This document shows positions 27,523 to 37,016 of a DNA stretch of 64,000 nucleotides, one piece after another. The notes beneath the pieces are model-generated. The model did not search any database and was not told where the DNA came from. It was given only the letters and a program-made list of their open reading frames with translations. The stretch comes from Pseudomonas kitaguniensis (lineage in GTDB: Bacteria; Pseudomonadota; Gammaproteobacteria; Pseudomonadales; Pseudomonadaceae), in NCBI RefSeq assembly GCF_009296165.1, contig NZ_VUAZ01000114.1:1-64000 (forward strand), written 5' to 3'. Within the stretch, counting starts at the first letter, position 1; every line of letters begins with the position of its first letter. The translations under genes and the position numbers were made by a program.

Positions 27523-28413
27523 GTGGATTCTCGATTGAACGCCTTTCTGGAGCGGGCCGATGCGGTACTTGCTCGCCTGGAACCGCTGTTACCGGCACCG
27601 CGCCAGGCCATCGACTGGCACCAGTGCCTGGCCGCCCGTTGGCAGCGCGAAGGCCGCAGTGGCTTTTTATTGCCGCTGGAAGTCAGCCTCGACATGCGCT
27701 TGTCCGACCTGATCGGCATAGACAAACAACGTGAACAACTGGCACGTAATACCCGGCAATTTCTCGACGGGCTGCCCGCCAACCATGCGTTGCTGTGGGG
27801 CTCACGCGGCACCGGCAAATCGTCGATGGTGCGCGCTTTGCTGGCCCAGCATGCCAACGCCGGTTTGCGCCTGATTGAAATCGAGCGCGACCACCTGGCT
27901 GACTTGCCGCGCGTGGTCGAGCAACTGCTCAAGCTGCCGCAGCGTTTCATCCTGTTCTGCGACGACCTGTCGTTTGAGGCAGGCGAGGGCGATTACCGCG
28001 TACTCAAGAGCGTGCTCGACGGCTCGCTGGAGCAAGCGCCGGAAAACGTGTTGCTGTATGCCACATCCAACCGTCGTCACCTGGTGCCAGAAAATCAGAG
28101 CGACAACGATAACTGGAAACGCGTGGACGGCGAACTGCATCCCAGTGAGGCCGTGGAAGACAAGATAGCGTTGTCCGACCGCTTTGGCCTGTGGCTGTCG
28201 TTCTACCCGTTCAGCCAGGAACACTTTTTGGAGGTGGTCGAGCACTGGATCGGCGAGCTGGCAAGCAAGGCCGGTTTGCAGTGGCAGCGTGATGAAGCCC
28301 TCGACATTCTGGCGGTACGCTGGGCCACCGGGCGTGGCAACCGCAACGGCCGTTGCGCGTATCAGTTCGCCCGTTACTGGGTGGGTTTAAAATTGTTGGA
28401 GCGTCAACCATGA
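27523..28413 (+). CDS. DUF815 AAA-type ATPase
   Basis: The 296-residue protein is a DUF815 family P-loop ATPase: Walker A WGSRGTGKSSMVRA near residue 92, Walker B FILFCDDLSFE near 145, sensor-like LLYATSNRRHLVPE near 180, and the family ending ATGRGNRNGRCAYQFARYW. It is AAA+-like and of unknown cellular role. The GTG start follows AGAGGAATAATC. Its stop overlaps the next start (ATGA), so it is coupled to the methionine sulfoxide reductase gene. Confidence 0.9.
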   Translation: MDSRLNAFLERADAVLARLEPLLPAPRQAIDWHQCLAARWQREGRSGFLLPLEVSLDMRLSDLIGIDKQREQLARNTRQFLDGLPANHALLWGSRGTGKSSMVRALLAQHANAGLRLIEIERDHLADLPRVVEQLLKLPQRFILFCDDLSFEAGEGDYRVLKSVLDGSLEQAPENVLLYATSNRRHLVPENQSDNDNWKRVDGELHPSEAVEDKIALSDRFGLWLSFYPFSQEHFLEVVEHWIGELASKAGLQWQRDEALDILAVRWATGRGNRNGRCAYQFARYWVGLKLLERQP

Positions 28414-28892
28414 TTGATTTGCAACAAGCCGGCACTGGCCTGGATGGCTATGCCATGCTCTGCGCGCAGTTGGAATCACTGCTCGCCGACGAGCGTGACT
28501 TTATTGCTAACAGTGCGCAGTTCTCGGCGTTTTTGTTTAACCAGCTGGATGACCTGAACTGGGCCGGCTTCTACCTCAATCGCAACGAAGAACTGGTGCT
28601 TGGGCCGTTCCAGGGCCAGATCGCCTGCGTGCGTATTCCGTTCGGTCGCGGCGTGTGCGGGGCTGCTGCGGCGTCCCGGCAAACCCAACGGGTGGAAGAT
28701 GTTCACGCGTTCCCCGGCCATATCGCCTGTGACAGCGCCTCTAACAGCGAACTGGTGGTGCCGCTGGTCAAGGCGGGCGTGTTGATCGGCGTGCTCGATT
28801 TGGACAGCCCGTCCCTGGCCCGTTTCAGCCTTCAGGACCAGGCGGGTATCGAACAGTTGGTAGCGATTTTTCTGCGCTTGACCGACTGCTGA
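28410..28892 (+). CDS. msrC: GAF-domain free methionine-(R)-sulfoxide reductase
   Basis: fRMsr reduces free (not protein-bound) methionine R-sulfoxide. The 160-residue GAF protein has the three family cysteines at positions 73, 83 and 107 (QIACVRIPFGRGVCG, then HIACDS), spaced 10 and 24 as in the E. coli enzyme, and WAGFYL near residue 51. It starts inside the stop of the DUF815 gene and complements the protein-repair enzyme msrB nearby. Confidence 0.93.
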   Translation: MIDLQQAGTGLDGYAMLCAQLESLLADERDFIANSAQFSAFLFNQLDDLNWAGFYLNRNEELVLGPFQGQIACVRIPFGRGVCGAAAASRQTQRVEDVHAFPGHIACDSASNSELVVPLVKAGVLIGVLDLDSPSLARFSLQDQAGIEQLVAIFLRLTDC

Positions 28893-28917
28893 TCAGTGCG
28901 CAGAGGGCTGGCCGGTG

Positions 28918-31900
28918 TTACTGGTTATCCAGCGTGTGGAGTTGCAGTTGCAGCGTCCTCTCCAGTTCCAGCATGAGTTTTTCCAAAGAATGCATGCAGG
29001 CCTCGATCATCGCGCGATCATCGCTGTGAGCGCAGGCTTGCTCGAGCGCTTCGCATTGCGCGGCCAGTGAAGTTGCCTGAACGATGCGGGCGGCGCCCTT
29101 GATCTTGTGGGCTTGCTCAATGATCTCGCGGGGCTGGGCCTGTCGGGCCAGCAAGGCCATCAGGTCCTCGCGGTCATGACGGCTGCTGCTCAGTAGTTCT
29201 TCCAGCAAGCGCCGGCTCAATAATGGGTCGCCGCCGGTCAATGCGTCCAGGCAGTCCAGGTCTAACCGCAGGCTCGCCGCTTGCGGCCTGATTTGCGCCA
29301 GTTGCTGCTCCAGCGCCGTGAGGCTGATGGGTTTGAACAGGCAGTCATTCATGCCCGCCTGCGCGCAGCGATGGATCTCCTCGGGTTGGGCATTGGCGGT
29401 GAAACCGAGTACCACGCAGGGCGCCCGTTGCTCTCGCTGCTCGTATTCGCGGATCGAACGGCTTAACTCGTAGCCATTCATGACGGGCATGTTGCAGTCG
29501 GCTATGACCAGGTCGAAGTGCTCCTGGCGCCACGCCTGAAACCCTGCAGCGCCGTGTTGAGCGGCGGTGAACTGATGCCCCAGATACCCCAATTGCTGGC
29601 ACATCAGCAGGCGATTCGCCGGGTGGTCGTCTACCACCAGCACGTTAAGCACTGCCGCCGCAGCGGGCACCTGCGACGTGAGTTCGTCCACCGCCTCGAT
29701 CGGTTGCAGGCGAGTCATCTTCAGGCTGACATGCACTTGGGTGCCGACCAAGGGCACGCTGCTCAGGCTGAGCTGGCCCCCCATCATCTCGCACAGGCTG
29801 CGACAGATCACCAGCCCCAGGCCCGCGCCGCTCCTGGCCAAATGCCCGGAGTTGTCGGCCTGGGCAAAAGGTTCGAACAGCCGCAATTGGTCGTCCCGGC
29901 TGATGCCGATGCCCGTGTCTTCAACCACCAGCTTCATCTGCAGCTCTTGCGGCAGTTCGGTGGGTTGCACATGCACCTTGATCTTCACTTCGCCACGCTC
30001 GGTGAATTTAATCGCGTTGCTGATCAGGTTGGACAGCACCTGCTTGAAGCGCAATGGGTCGATCAGCACGGCGGTGTCTTCGAGGTCGGGGTTGAACTGG
30101 AGCACCAGACTGAGGGTTTTCTGGCGGGCCAGGCCGTCAAAGACGCGCACCACCGACTCGATCACTTCGCGCAGATTCACGCGTTCCGGTGACAGGCTCA
30201 GGCGGCCGGACTCGATGCGCGCAATATCAAGAATGTCGCCGATCAACTCCAGCAGGTCCTTGGCCGAATTGTAGGCCACCTCAATGGCGGGGCGATCTAG
30301 ATGGCCCTGGTCGGCGCGCTTGAGGGTCAGTTCCAGCATGCCGATCACCGCGTTCATCGGCGTACGGATCTCATGGCTCATCGTTGCGAGGAACGTGCTT
30401 TTGGCCCGGTTCGCCTCATCGGCAAGCTCCTTGGCAGTGCGCAGCTCTTCGAGCAATTGGCGCCGTTCACTGACGTCGATCCAGCCACCGATGATGCCCT
30501 GAACTTCACCATCCGAGTCGCGATAGGGAAGAATCCAATGGTAGATCGTCAGTTTTTTGCCTTGAATATGCAGGGTGCGATCAAGGATCAACGGGGTACC
30601 TTCCGCCACTACCCGCTGGTAGTCGGCATGGTAGCGCGCCGCCTCCGCATCCAGGTCCATGTTCATCTGGAGCGCGCTTTTGCCCACCACCTCTTCGCGT
30701 TTGACCTCGAATACTTGCAGGTAGCTGTCATTACAGGTTTGCAGCAAGCCCTGGCGGTCGCGCACATAAATCGGGTGCGGCGTTTCATTGACCAGTGCGC
30801 GCATGAACTCGAATTGATCGTTAAGGGCGCGCTCGGCCATTTTTCGGTGCTTGATCTGGCGGCGCATGTAGGCGTTCCAGGTCAGCGAGATCATCAGCAA
30901 CAGCCCGGTGCCGATGACGATTTGCACGATCAACTGATGGTAATTGCGCCAATAGCTGTCGGAGGCGGCGGTGTAACCGCGCCAGCGGCTGTTGATCACG
31001 CCCATTTCGTCCGGTGCAATGCTCAGCAGCGCCTTGTCCAGAATTGAGCTCAGTTCTACCGAGCGGCGCGGCGTCGCCAGCGCGAACGTGGCCGGCAGTG
31101 TGCCGATGCTGGTGCTTATCTGCAGTTTGTCCTGGAACATTTGCGAGGACAGCGAGTAGTTGGCGACCACCAGTGAATTCACCGCCCCCTCAACACTCCC
31201 TTGAGCCAGCAGTTCTGATGCCTTGAAGGTATCACTGACGTACACCAGGCTAATCAGCGGGAAATCCCGACGCAGGTTTTTTTCCAGAGGGCTGCCCTCG
31301 GTGATTGCCAGGCGCTTGCCCGCCATTTGCTCCAGGTTGGACGGTGCGTTGGGCTCCTTGCGCGTGAGTAGAACGTAGGAGTTTTCCAGATAGGGACGAC
31401 TGAAGTTCAGCTGAGCCTCCCTTTGAGCGCTTGGGACGATGGCGCCAATAATATCGGCTTTACCGCTGGTGACCTGGTCGATCATCGTACTCACTTCGCG
31501 ACTGCGCTGGATCTCGAAGCGCAAGCCGGTACGCAGGCGAATCAGTTCCAGCAAGTCTGCGGTGATACCGCGAAAATTGCCGTCGGCATCGAAAAACGTC
31601 ACCGGCGCGAAGGTCTCGTTTACAACGACTTTTACCACCGGGTGGTCTTTCAGCCAGCGCTCTTCGCGCGGGCTCAGTTGCAGCTTTTTATCGGTCAGCA
31701 AGATGTCGCTGCCGGCGCTCCAGCGCTTGGCGATGTTGTCGCGTGCATTGAGCGGGACGGCAGCCAGTACCGAGTCAACAATGCTCAAAAGAACGTGTTG
31801 GTCGTGGCGCAGCGCAAAGCTGAAGCCATAGGCTTCGTGTTTGCTGAAGTTGGCCATGCGGATGTTCTTCAGGTAGCCCTTGTTGATCATGTAATGGGTG

Positions 31901-32565
31901 GAAATGGTATCGCCGAGAAACACATCCGCCTGGTCGAACGCCACGGCGTTCAAGGCGTTTTGATACGAGGGGTAAGTGCGGATGCTCGCCTGCGGGTACA
32001 GCTTTTTCACTTCGCTCAGCGGCAGGTAATGGTAGACCAGGCTCAAGCGCAGGCCTGCCAAGCCATTGTTCAAGCTGCGCGTTTCACCCTCGCGCGTTAC
32101 CAAAACCGGTTGGTCAACTGCGTACGGCACCGACATTATCAGGTTCGGGTTGGCAGCCTCAAAGCCGTTGGAGGAGCCCAATAAGTCGATATCGCCCGCC
32201 TCCAGGGCCTGTATCGCCGCCGTCCGCGACGGGTAGCGCAGCACTTTGACCGGCAAGCCCAGGGCGCTGGCCAACAGCCCTGCGTAATCTGCGGTAAGGC
32301 CTTCATAGTCGCGGCCGCTTGAGGTCAGGTCGAAGGGCGGGTAGTCAGGTGTCGCGGTGCCCAGCACCAGTTCACGCTTGTTGCGCAACCAGTGGCGCTG
32401 GGCCTTGTCCAGTTGAGTCTCCAATTGAACGGCCCCCGCGCGGCTCAACAAGCTGAAATGTTCCGGGTCGGCGTGCGTGGCTGCGGGCGCGGCGGCGCTG
32501 AAGCACACACCGGCGATTAATATAATTAGATAGTCCTTTATACGCCTTGGCATCCGCTTTCTCAC
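28918..32565 (-). CDS. BvgS/EvgS-type multi-domain hybrid sensor kinase
   Basis: The 1215-residue unorthodox kinase has a signal-anchor, two periplasmic solute-binding domains (from about 60, LVLGTATPDYPPFD, and 308, VVVNETFAPVTFFD), a membrane helix near 548, a PAS domain near 600, HisKA with MSHEIRTPMNAVIGM (His near 728), an ATPase domain, a receiver with VIADCNMPVMNGYE (Asp near 1022), and HPt with EQAHKIKGAARIVQ (His near 1153). This is the full four-step phosphorelay. The start overlaps the response regulator gene by four bases, so the two form one unit. The signal sensed is unknown. Confidence 0.93.
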   Translation of the reverse strand: MRKRMPRRIKDYLIILIAGVCFSAAAPAATHADPEHFSLLSRAGAVQLETQLDKAQRHWLRNKRELVLGTATPDYPPFDLTSSGRDYEGLTADYAGLLASALGLPVKVLRYPSRTAAIQALEAGDIDLLGSSNGFEAANPNLIMSVPYAVDQPVLVTREGETRSLNNGLAGLRLSLVYHYLPLSEVKKLYPQASIRTYPSYQNALNAVAFDQADVFLGDTISTHYMINKGYLKNIRMANFSKHEAYGFSFALRHDQHVLLSIVDSVLAAVPLNARDNIAKRWSAGSDILLTDKKLQLSPREERWLKDHPVVKVVVNETFAPVTFFDADGNFRGITADLLELIRLRTGLRFEIQRSREVSTMIDQVTSGKADIIGAIVPSAQREAQLNFSRPYLENSYVLLTRKEPNAPSNLEQMAGKRLAITEGSPLEKNLRRDFPLISLVYVSDTFKASELLAQGSVEGAVNSLVVANYSLSSQMFQDKLQISTSIGTLPATFALATPRRSVELSSILDKALLSIAPDEMGVINSRWRGYTAASDSYWRNYHQLIVQIVIGTGLLLMISLTWNAYMRRQIKHRKMAERALNDQFEFMRALVNETPHPIYVRDRQGLLQTCNDSYLQVFEVKREEVVGKSALQMNMDLDAEAARYHADYQRVVAEGTPLILDRTLHIQGKKLTIYHWILPYRDSDGEVQGIIGGWIDVSERRQLLEELRTAKELADEANRAKSTFLATMSHEIRTPMNAVIGMLELTLKRADQGHLDRPAIEVAYNSAKDLLELIGDILDIARIESGRLSLSPERVNLREVIESVVRVFDGLARQKTLSLVLQFNPDLEDTAVLIDPLRFKQVLSNLISNAIKFTERGEVKIKVHVQPTELPQELQMKLVVEDTGIGISRDDQLRLFEPFAQADNSGHLARSGAGLGLVICRSLCEMMGGQLSLSSVPLVGTQVHVSLKMTRLQPIEAVDELTSQVPAAAAVLNVLVVDDHPANRLLMCQQLGYLGHQFTAAQHGAAGFQAWRQEHFDLVIADCNMPVMNGYELSRSIREYEQREQRAPCVVLGFTANAQPEEIHRCAQAGMNDCLFKPISLTALEQQLAQIRPQAASLRLDLDCLDALTGGDPLLSRRLLEELLSSSRHDREDLMALLARQAQPREIIEQAHKIKGAARIVQATSLAAQCEALEQACAHSDDRAMIEACMHSLEKLMLELERTLQLQLHTLDNQ

Positions 32566-33188
32566 ACTAGCGCGTTTCGTTTTGCCATCTCGATAAGTTC
32601 TACCAACGATTTGGCTTTAAGTTTTTGCATCAGCCTTTTTTTGTAAGTACTGACTGTCTTGTTACTTAAGAACATACCTTTGGCGATTTCCTTATTGGTA
32701 CGGCCTTGTGCAAAAAGTTGCAAAACCATCAATTCTCGGTCGTTCACCGTTTTGAACAGTTCAAGTTCTACTGAGCTCTTGCCATCCGCCCCCGTCGCAT
32801 TCAAGGCCTGGCTGGGGAAGTAGTTATAGCCGGAGAGTACCGCACGGATGGCACTCAGCAGCTCGCTCAGGTCACCTTCCTTGCATACATAGCCATCGGC
32901 GCCGGAGCGCATGCAACGCGTGGCGAACAGCGTTGGGCATTGGGCGGTGAGGATCAGCGTTTTCATCGATGTGTTCATGGCGTTGAATCGGCAGAGCACT
33001 TCGAGGCCGTCAAGTTTCGGGATACTGATGTCCAGGATAATCAAGTCCGGCAGGCATTCACGCACCATCTGAATGGCATCGCAGCCATTGTCCGTTTCAC
33101 CGACGACTTTATAACCTTCATGCTCCAATAACATGCGAATCGCCAGCCTGATAACGGGGTGGTCATCAATGATAAAAACTGTGTTCAT
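32562..33188 (-). CDS. LuxR-type response regulator (BvgA/EvgA-like)
   Basis: The 208-residue partner of the hybrid kinase has a receiver domain (FIIDDHPVIRLAI, phospho-acceptor Asp53 in LIILDISIPKLDG) and a C-terminal LuxR-type helix-turn-helix (RTNKEIAKGMFLSNKTVSTY). It should take phosphate from the HPt of the kinase and bind DNA as a dimer. Heptad-like ATTCCTAC sequences upstream resemble sites used by BvgA/EvgA relatives and may mediate autoregulation. The ATG at 33188 gives normal length. Confidence 0.93.
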   Translation of the reverse strand: MNTVFIIDDHPVIRLAIRMLLEHEGYKVVGETDNGCDAIQMVRECLPDLIILDISIPKLDGLEVLCRFNAMNTSMKTLILTAQCPTLFATRCMRSGADGYVCKEGDLSELLSAIRAVLSGYNYFPSQALNATGADGKSSVELELFKTVNDRELMVLQLFAQGRTNKEIAKGMFLSNKTVSTYKKRLMQKLKAKSLVELIEMAKRNALV

Positions 33189-33444
33189 AATCACATTCCA
33201 TGCAAGTGCAAGTAAAGCGGGCACATTAGCTCAGAAGCTGAGGCAAGAGCATGAGGCATGAGGTGAGTAGCTATAAAACAGGAGAATTCCTACATAAAAA
33301 AAGGTAGTTGCCTACCAGAGCTAAAGTCTTTGTTACGTCAAAAGTAGGCAAATCATGAATCAATACAATCATTGACGGAGCCACGGCTTTAGCTGTGGTG
33401 CTTAGGTAATTTTTCGTAGGCGGGCGATGTTTAAAGTCCTACAT
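33189..33444. promoter_or_regulatory. Regulatory region with repeated CCTAC motifs
   Basis: This 256-base AT-rich gap has several CCTAC/GTAGG motifs: ATTCCTACAT (33286-33295), GGTAG and CCTACC (33303-33316), GTAGG (33344-33348 and 33416-33420) and CCTAC (33438-33442). ACGTAGGAAT also lies at 33879-33888, upstream of the single-domain receiver gene. The spacing suggests binding sites of the adjacent response regulator. A short hairpin CCACGGC-TTTA-GCTGTGG lies near 33381-33398. Confidence 0.45.
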
Positions 33445-33840
33445 TTATAGATGAAGTAATGGCGCCATTAACGCTGCCAGTTCTTCTCTATTCAGGGGTT
33501 TCAATAAATAACCCAAAAGCGGCAGGTCGCGTTGCAGGGCTTGGGCTGTCAGGTGGGACAGTTCCGCCGCAGGGAGCCCGCTCAGTAGAATGGCGCTGAT
33601 GATGAAGTGCCGTCGGCTGGCAATTTCGACCAGTTCCAGGCCTTCTAAATCAGGCAAACATTGGTCGCACAGCATGAGGTCGAACGGGCGCGTGGCTTCG
33701 GACATCAAACGGATGGCTTGCTCGGCATCTTCTGCGAGCGTCAGTTGCTCGAAGCCGAAGGTTTTAAGCAGGCACTGAGTGGCCAGGAGCTGAAAGGGGT
33801 GATCCTCCACCAATAGGATTCGAAGGGCGGTTCTGGGCAT
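33445..33840 (-). CDS. Single-domain response regulator (receiver only)
   Basis: The 131-residue protein is a lone receiver: acidic pocket LLVEDHPFQLLA, phospho-acceptor Asp59 in LMLCDQCLPDLEGLE, conserved LLSG (the Thr/Ser position) and LKPLNREE (the Lys). No output domain is present. It is encoded on the same strand upstream of the Bvg/Evg-type pair and may be a phosphate sink or competitor in that relay. ATG at 33840 is favoured; GTG at 33849 is possible. No strong ribosome site is seen for either. Confidence 0.85.
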   Translation of the reverse strand: MPRTALRILLVEDHPFQLLATQCLLKTFGFEQLTLAEDAEQAIRLMSEATRPFDLMLCDQCLPDLEGLELVEIASRRHFIISAILLSGLPAAELSHLTAQALQRDLPLLGYLLKPLNREELAALMAPLLHL

Positions 33841-34013
33841 AGAAGGCACACGGGTGAGTCAAGCATCGATGGGGTGGGACGTAGGAATTGCTCGCCAAGT
33901 CCGCCAGAAGCGTGTGTGATTATTCCTTGAATGGGGGGGCGAATTCGATCAGGCCGCTCTGTTCCCGTTGTAGGCAAATTCTGTACGGGGAACAGGCGGC
34001 GCGGTCAGCGTCT

Positions 34014-35345
34014 TTACTGCGGGCTGGAGCGCCCGGTCATCTCCCGTGCCATCTCGGTGGCGTAGCTGTCGGTCATGCCGGCAATAAAGTCGATCATGCG
34101 CAGGAACGAGGCGTGCAACGGCCAGGCCGGGTCGGGGGCGCTGTTACCCAGCAGGTCCAGGATACGCCGGTTCTTGAACGATGGCGTGCGCCCGCCATGC
34201 TGCTCCAGGGCCGCACCGCAAAACGCGTTCAAAAGGATTTCCAGTGTGGTGTAGGCGCCGATTTCGTGCAGGGTTTTGCGCTTGTCCTGGAAGATTTTTT
34301 TACGCGCCATGTCCTTGGCATCCAATACACAACGCTTGGCGGGGCCGTGCATGTGTTCAACCAAGTCGCCCGGTAGTGTGCCGGCGAGCAAGGCGTCCTG
34401 CTGGTCGACAAATGCTCTGGCTGCCGCGTTGGTCAGGTGCTCGATGGCTTTACCGCGCAGGATTGCCAACTTGCGCCGGCGCGAATCCTGCGCGCCCAGT
34501 TGCCGATAAGTCTGGGGCAGGTCGTCACCCACCAGGTCGAGCAACAGTGACTCGACCTCGGCATAGTCGAGCAGGTCCATTTCCAGGCCGTCTTCAAGGT
34601 CGATCAAGGCGTAGCAAATATCGTCTGCCGCCTCCATCAGATAGACCAGCGGGTGACGCGCCCAACGTTGTTCTTCAAGCTGCGGCAGGCCGAGTTTGTG
34701 GGCGATCTGCTCGAGGATAGGCAGCTCGCTCTGGTAGCAGCCGAACTTGTGTTTCTTGTAACCCAGTGCGTCGGCGTGGCGAGCGGTCCAGGGGTATTTC
34801 AGATAGGTGCCCAAAGTGGCGTAGGTCAGGCGCGTGCCGCCATCGAACTGGTGGTACTCAAGCTGGGTGAGCACGCGAAAGCCTTGGGCATTGCCTTCGA
34901 AATTGAGGAAATCATTGCGCTCGGCACTGCTCATATCATCCAGCCAACCGCGGCCTGCGGCCTGTTGGAACCAGTGGCGAATGGCGTCTTCACCGGAATG
35001 CCCGAACGGCGGGTTACCGATGTCGTGGGCCAGGCAGGCCGATTGCACCACCATGCCCAAGTCGCTCGGGTCGCACCAGTCGGGCAGGGCGCTGCGCAGG
35101 GTTTCGCCGACGCGCATGCCGAGGGAGCGGCCGACGCAACTGACTTCCAGTGAGTGGGTCAGGCGGGTATGGATATGATCGTTGCTGGACACCGGGTGCA
35201 CTTGGGTCTTGCGGCCCAGGCGGCGGAAAGCGCCGGAGAAAATAATCCGGTCGTGGTCTTTGTGAAAGGGGCTACGGCCAAGTTCTTCCGGGCTGTGCAG
35301 GGGCTTGCCGAGGCGTTCGCGGGTAAGCAGGGTGGGCCAATCCAA
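34014..35345 (-). CDS. Deoxyguanosinetriphosphate triphosphohydrolase-like protein
   Basis: The 443-residue HD-domain protein is of the dGTPase-like family, which cleaves dNTPs to nucleosides and triphosphate. The HD metal motif is complete: [16 protein letters not shown] near residue 65, [19 protein letters not shown] near 115, and [19 protein letters not shown] near 225. I chose the TTG at 35345 because GGAGAG lies upstream at a good distance and the family begins [12 protein letters not shown]. Substrate preference cannot be read. Confidence 0.9.
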   Translation of the reverse strand: MDWPTLLTRERLGKPLHSPEELGRSPFHKDHDRIIFSGAFRRLGRKTQVHPVSSNDHIHTRLTHSLEVSCVGRSLGMRVGETLRSALPDWCDPSDLGMVVQSACLAHDIGNPPFGHSGEDAIRHWFQQAAGRGWLDDMSSAERNDFLNFEGNAQGFRVLTQLEYHQFDGGTRLTYATLGTYLKYPWTARHADALGYKKHKFGCYQSELPILEQIAHKLGLPQLEEQRWARHPLVYLMEAADDICYALIDLEDGLEMDLLDYAEVESLLLDLVGDDLPQTYRQLGAQDSRRRKLAILRGKAIEHLTNAAARAFVDQQDALLAGTLPGDLVEHMHGPAKRCVLDAKDMARKKIFQDKRKTLHEIGAYTTLEILLNAFCGAALEQHGGRTPSFKNRRILDLLGNSAPDPAWPLHASFLRMIDFIAGMTDSYATEMAREMTGRSSPQ

Positions 35346-35417
35346 GGCGGGTACTCTCCGTGCGGTGAATGACACCGCCCAGCTTCCCGGTTCCGCCTTG
35401 GCTGAGCAAGCGAAAAT

Positions 35418-36581
35418 CTACAGGCCGGCCGCGTCGATGTCGATTAACAGCAAACGCTGACCGTTATCGAAGAATTGCCCTGCGGTCAGGCAGTACTGAT
35501 TGGTGGTGGCATCGCGATAGGTCGAAGAGAGGATAAGGCGCCGTTCCTCCCAACCCTCGGCGAGCAGATGATAGAAGTACGGCCGCCACGACCAGTTGTG
35601 GCCCAAGTAGCGGTTGTCGCTTTGCCAGGCGTCCTGACGCCATTCGAAATTGGGCGTCAGTTGGGTGCCATGCCGGTCGCATTGGTAGAAGCGCAGTAAC
35701 CAGGGGAAATCCGGCAACCGCGGCAATTGATCGGGCGGCGCGTGGCCCTGCGCCCAGGTTTGCAGGATATTCATCAATTCGATCAGTTGCCGGCGTAACA
35801 GCATGACGCGCCCGCGCTCGGCCAGTTTTTGCTGAACGTACGCGGTGCGCAATTGGGCAAAGCGCGCCACGAAGGCATCGGCGGCAAACCAATCAAGCTG
35901 TGCCTGGGCGAACAGGTAGCCCTGCACATACCGCGCGCCGCATTCCAGGGCGAAGCTCAACTGCGTCTCGGTTTCCACGCCCTCGGCGATGATCCAGCAG
36001 CCGGTTTTTTCCGCCATTTGCGCCAAGGCCCGCACCACGTCACTGCTCGGGCCGCCCTTTGCAGCCTCTTGAAACAGGCGCATGTCCAGCTTGAGAATGT
36101 CCGGCTGCAATGCCAGCACCCGATCGAGCTGGGAATAACCAGCGCCAAAATCATCGATGGCGATACGTGCGCCGGCCTCGCGATAGCGCGCCACCACCGT
36201 GGCCAGGCGCTGAATGTCACCGCCCAACTCGGTGATCTCGAACACAATGCGCCTCGGGTCGACGCCATGCGCGTGTAGCTGCTTAAGGCTCGGCAAGGCT
36301 TGGCCGGGGCGCAGGCGGTTGATCCAGCGAGGCGAGATGTTCAGGCTGAGAAACCAGTCGTCGGGCGCTTCATGCAGGCGACTCAAGGCATCGTCACGGA
36401 TCTGCCGGTCGAGGCGGCGCAGGGGCGCGCCCGGCGTGCGCGGGTCGGCAAACAGCGGGCCTACAGACTGCAAGCGGCCATCTGCCTGGCGCAAGCGGCC
36501 GAGGGCTTCTACGCCGGCTATGCGCCCGGTGGCGGTGTCAATGAACGGCTGGAAACAGGCGAGCGGTTGCCCGTCAATCAC
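35418..36581 (-). CDS. EAL-domain cyclic di-GMP phosphodiesterase
   Basis: The 387-residue protein has an N-terminal EAL domain (residues 5-235) and a C-terminal part of about 150 residues lacking a recognised domain. Catalytic features are kept: VEALGR, LNISPRWIN, FEITE, AIDDFGAGYSQLD, LKLDM and EGVET. It should therefore hydrolyse cyclic di-GMP. There is no membrane segment. The GTG start is preceded closely by AAGGAGG. The C-terminal segment (FYQCDRHGTQLTPNFEW) resembles a small-molecule sensor of cache or GAF type, which is inference. Confidence 0.88.
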   Translation of the reverse strand: MIDGQPLACFQPFIDTATGRIAGVEALGRLRQADGRLQSVGPLFADPRTPGAPLRRLDRQIRDDALSRLHEAPDDWFLSLNISPRWINRLRPGQALPSLKQLHAHGVDPRRIVFEITELGGDIQRLATVVARYREAGARIAIDDFGAGYSQLDRVLALQPDILKLDMRLFQEAAKGGPSSDVVRALAQMAEKTGCWIIAEGVETETQLSFALECGARYVQGYLFAQAQLDWFAADAFVARFAQLRTAYVQQKLAERGRVMLLRRQLIELMNILQTWAQGHAPPDQLPRLPDFPWLLRFYQCDRHGTQLTPNFEWRQDAWQSDNRYLGHNWSWRPYFYHLLAEGWEERRLILSSTYRDATTNQYCLTAGQFFDNGQRLLLIDIDAAGL

Positions 36582-36604
36582 AGGGCCTCCTTATTGAGCT
36601 GGCG

Positions 36605-36641
36605 AAAAAAAGGCCCGGCCCTCAATAACGAGGGCCGGGCC
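36605..36641 (-). terminator. Terminator of the DUF883-YqjE operon
   Basis: A 12-base-pair GC stem (GGCCCGGCCCTC/GAGGGCCGGGCC) with a six-base loop is followed on the minus strand by seven T. Confidence 0.92.
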
Positions 36642-36674
36642 GATTCTGTTTGCAAGAATGCAGCCAGCGCGGGT

Positions 36675-37016
36675 TCAACCTTTACGCGAAGCGCCCTGCA
36701 TGGCCAACTTGATCAGCGGGATCAAACCGGCACCCAGCCGCACCAAGCCCGTGACTTTGCCGAGACTGCCGCCCTTGGCGCCCTTGCCGGTGAAAAAGCC
36801 CATCAGCGTCACCGCTGCCACGCCCCAAAGCGGCGCGTGTTTGATGCCCAGGCTGTCCTGCCAATTGCTGCCCATGTTGCGCACCTTGTGCAGGGGCAGC
36901 ATCAATTGGTGCGACTCGTGGCGGATTTCCTGGCGGTGCATTTCCATGCGCAGGCGAATCAACGCCTTGCGCATTTCCCGTCGGGAGTTGGTATGTGGGA
37001 CTTCAGTGATGCTCAT
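36675..37016 (-). CDS. Hypothetical small membrane-associated protein
   Basis: The 113-residue protein has a charged, Arg-rich helical N-terminal half (residues 10-45) and two hydrophobic stretches (PLWGVAAVTLMGFFTG and VRLGAGLIPLIKLAM). It is the third gene after DUF883 and YqjE-like genes and occupies the YqjK position, but I cannot claim homology. Its ATG overlaps the upstream stop by four bases, so it is translated with the YqjE-like protein. Confidence 0.75.
   Translation of the reverse strand: MSITEVPHTNSRREMRKALIRLRMEMHRQEIRHESHQLMLPLHKVRNMGSNWQDSLGIKHAPLWGVAAVTLMGFFTGKGAKGGSLGKVTGLVRLGAGLIPLIKLAMQGASRKG

Noticed and set aside
33345-33430. Small RNA gene with a CCACGGC/GCTGTGG hairpin
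   Set aside because: The stem is short and lacks a convincing T run or promoter; it is mentioned only as part of the regulatory region.
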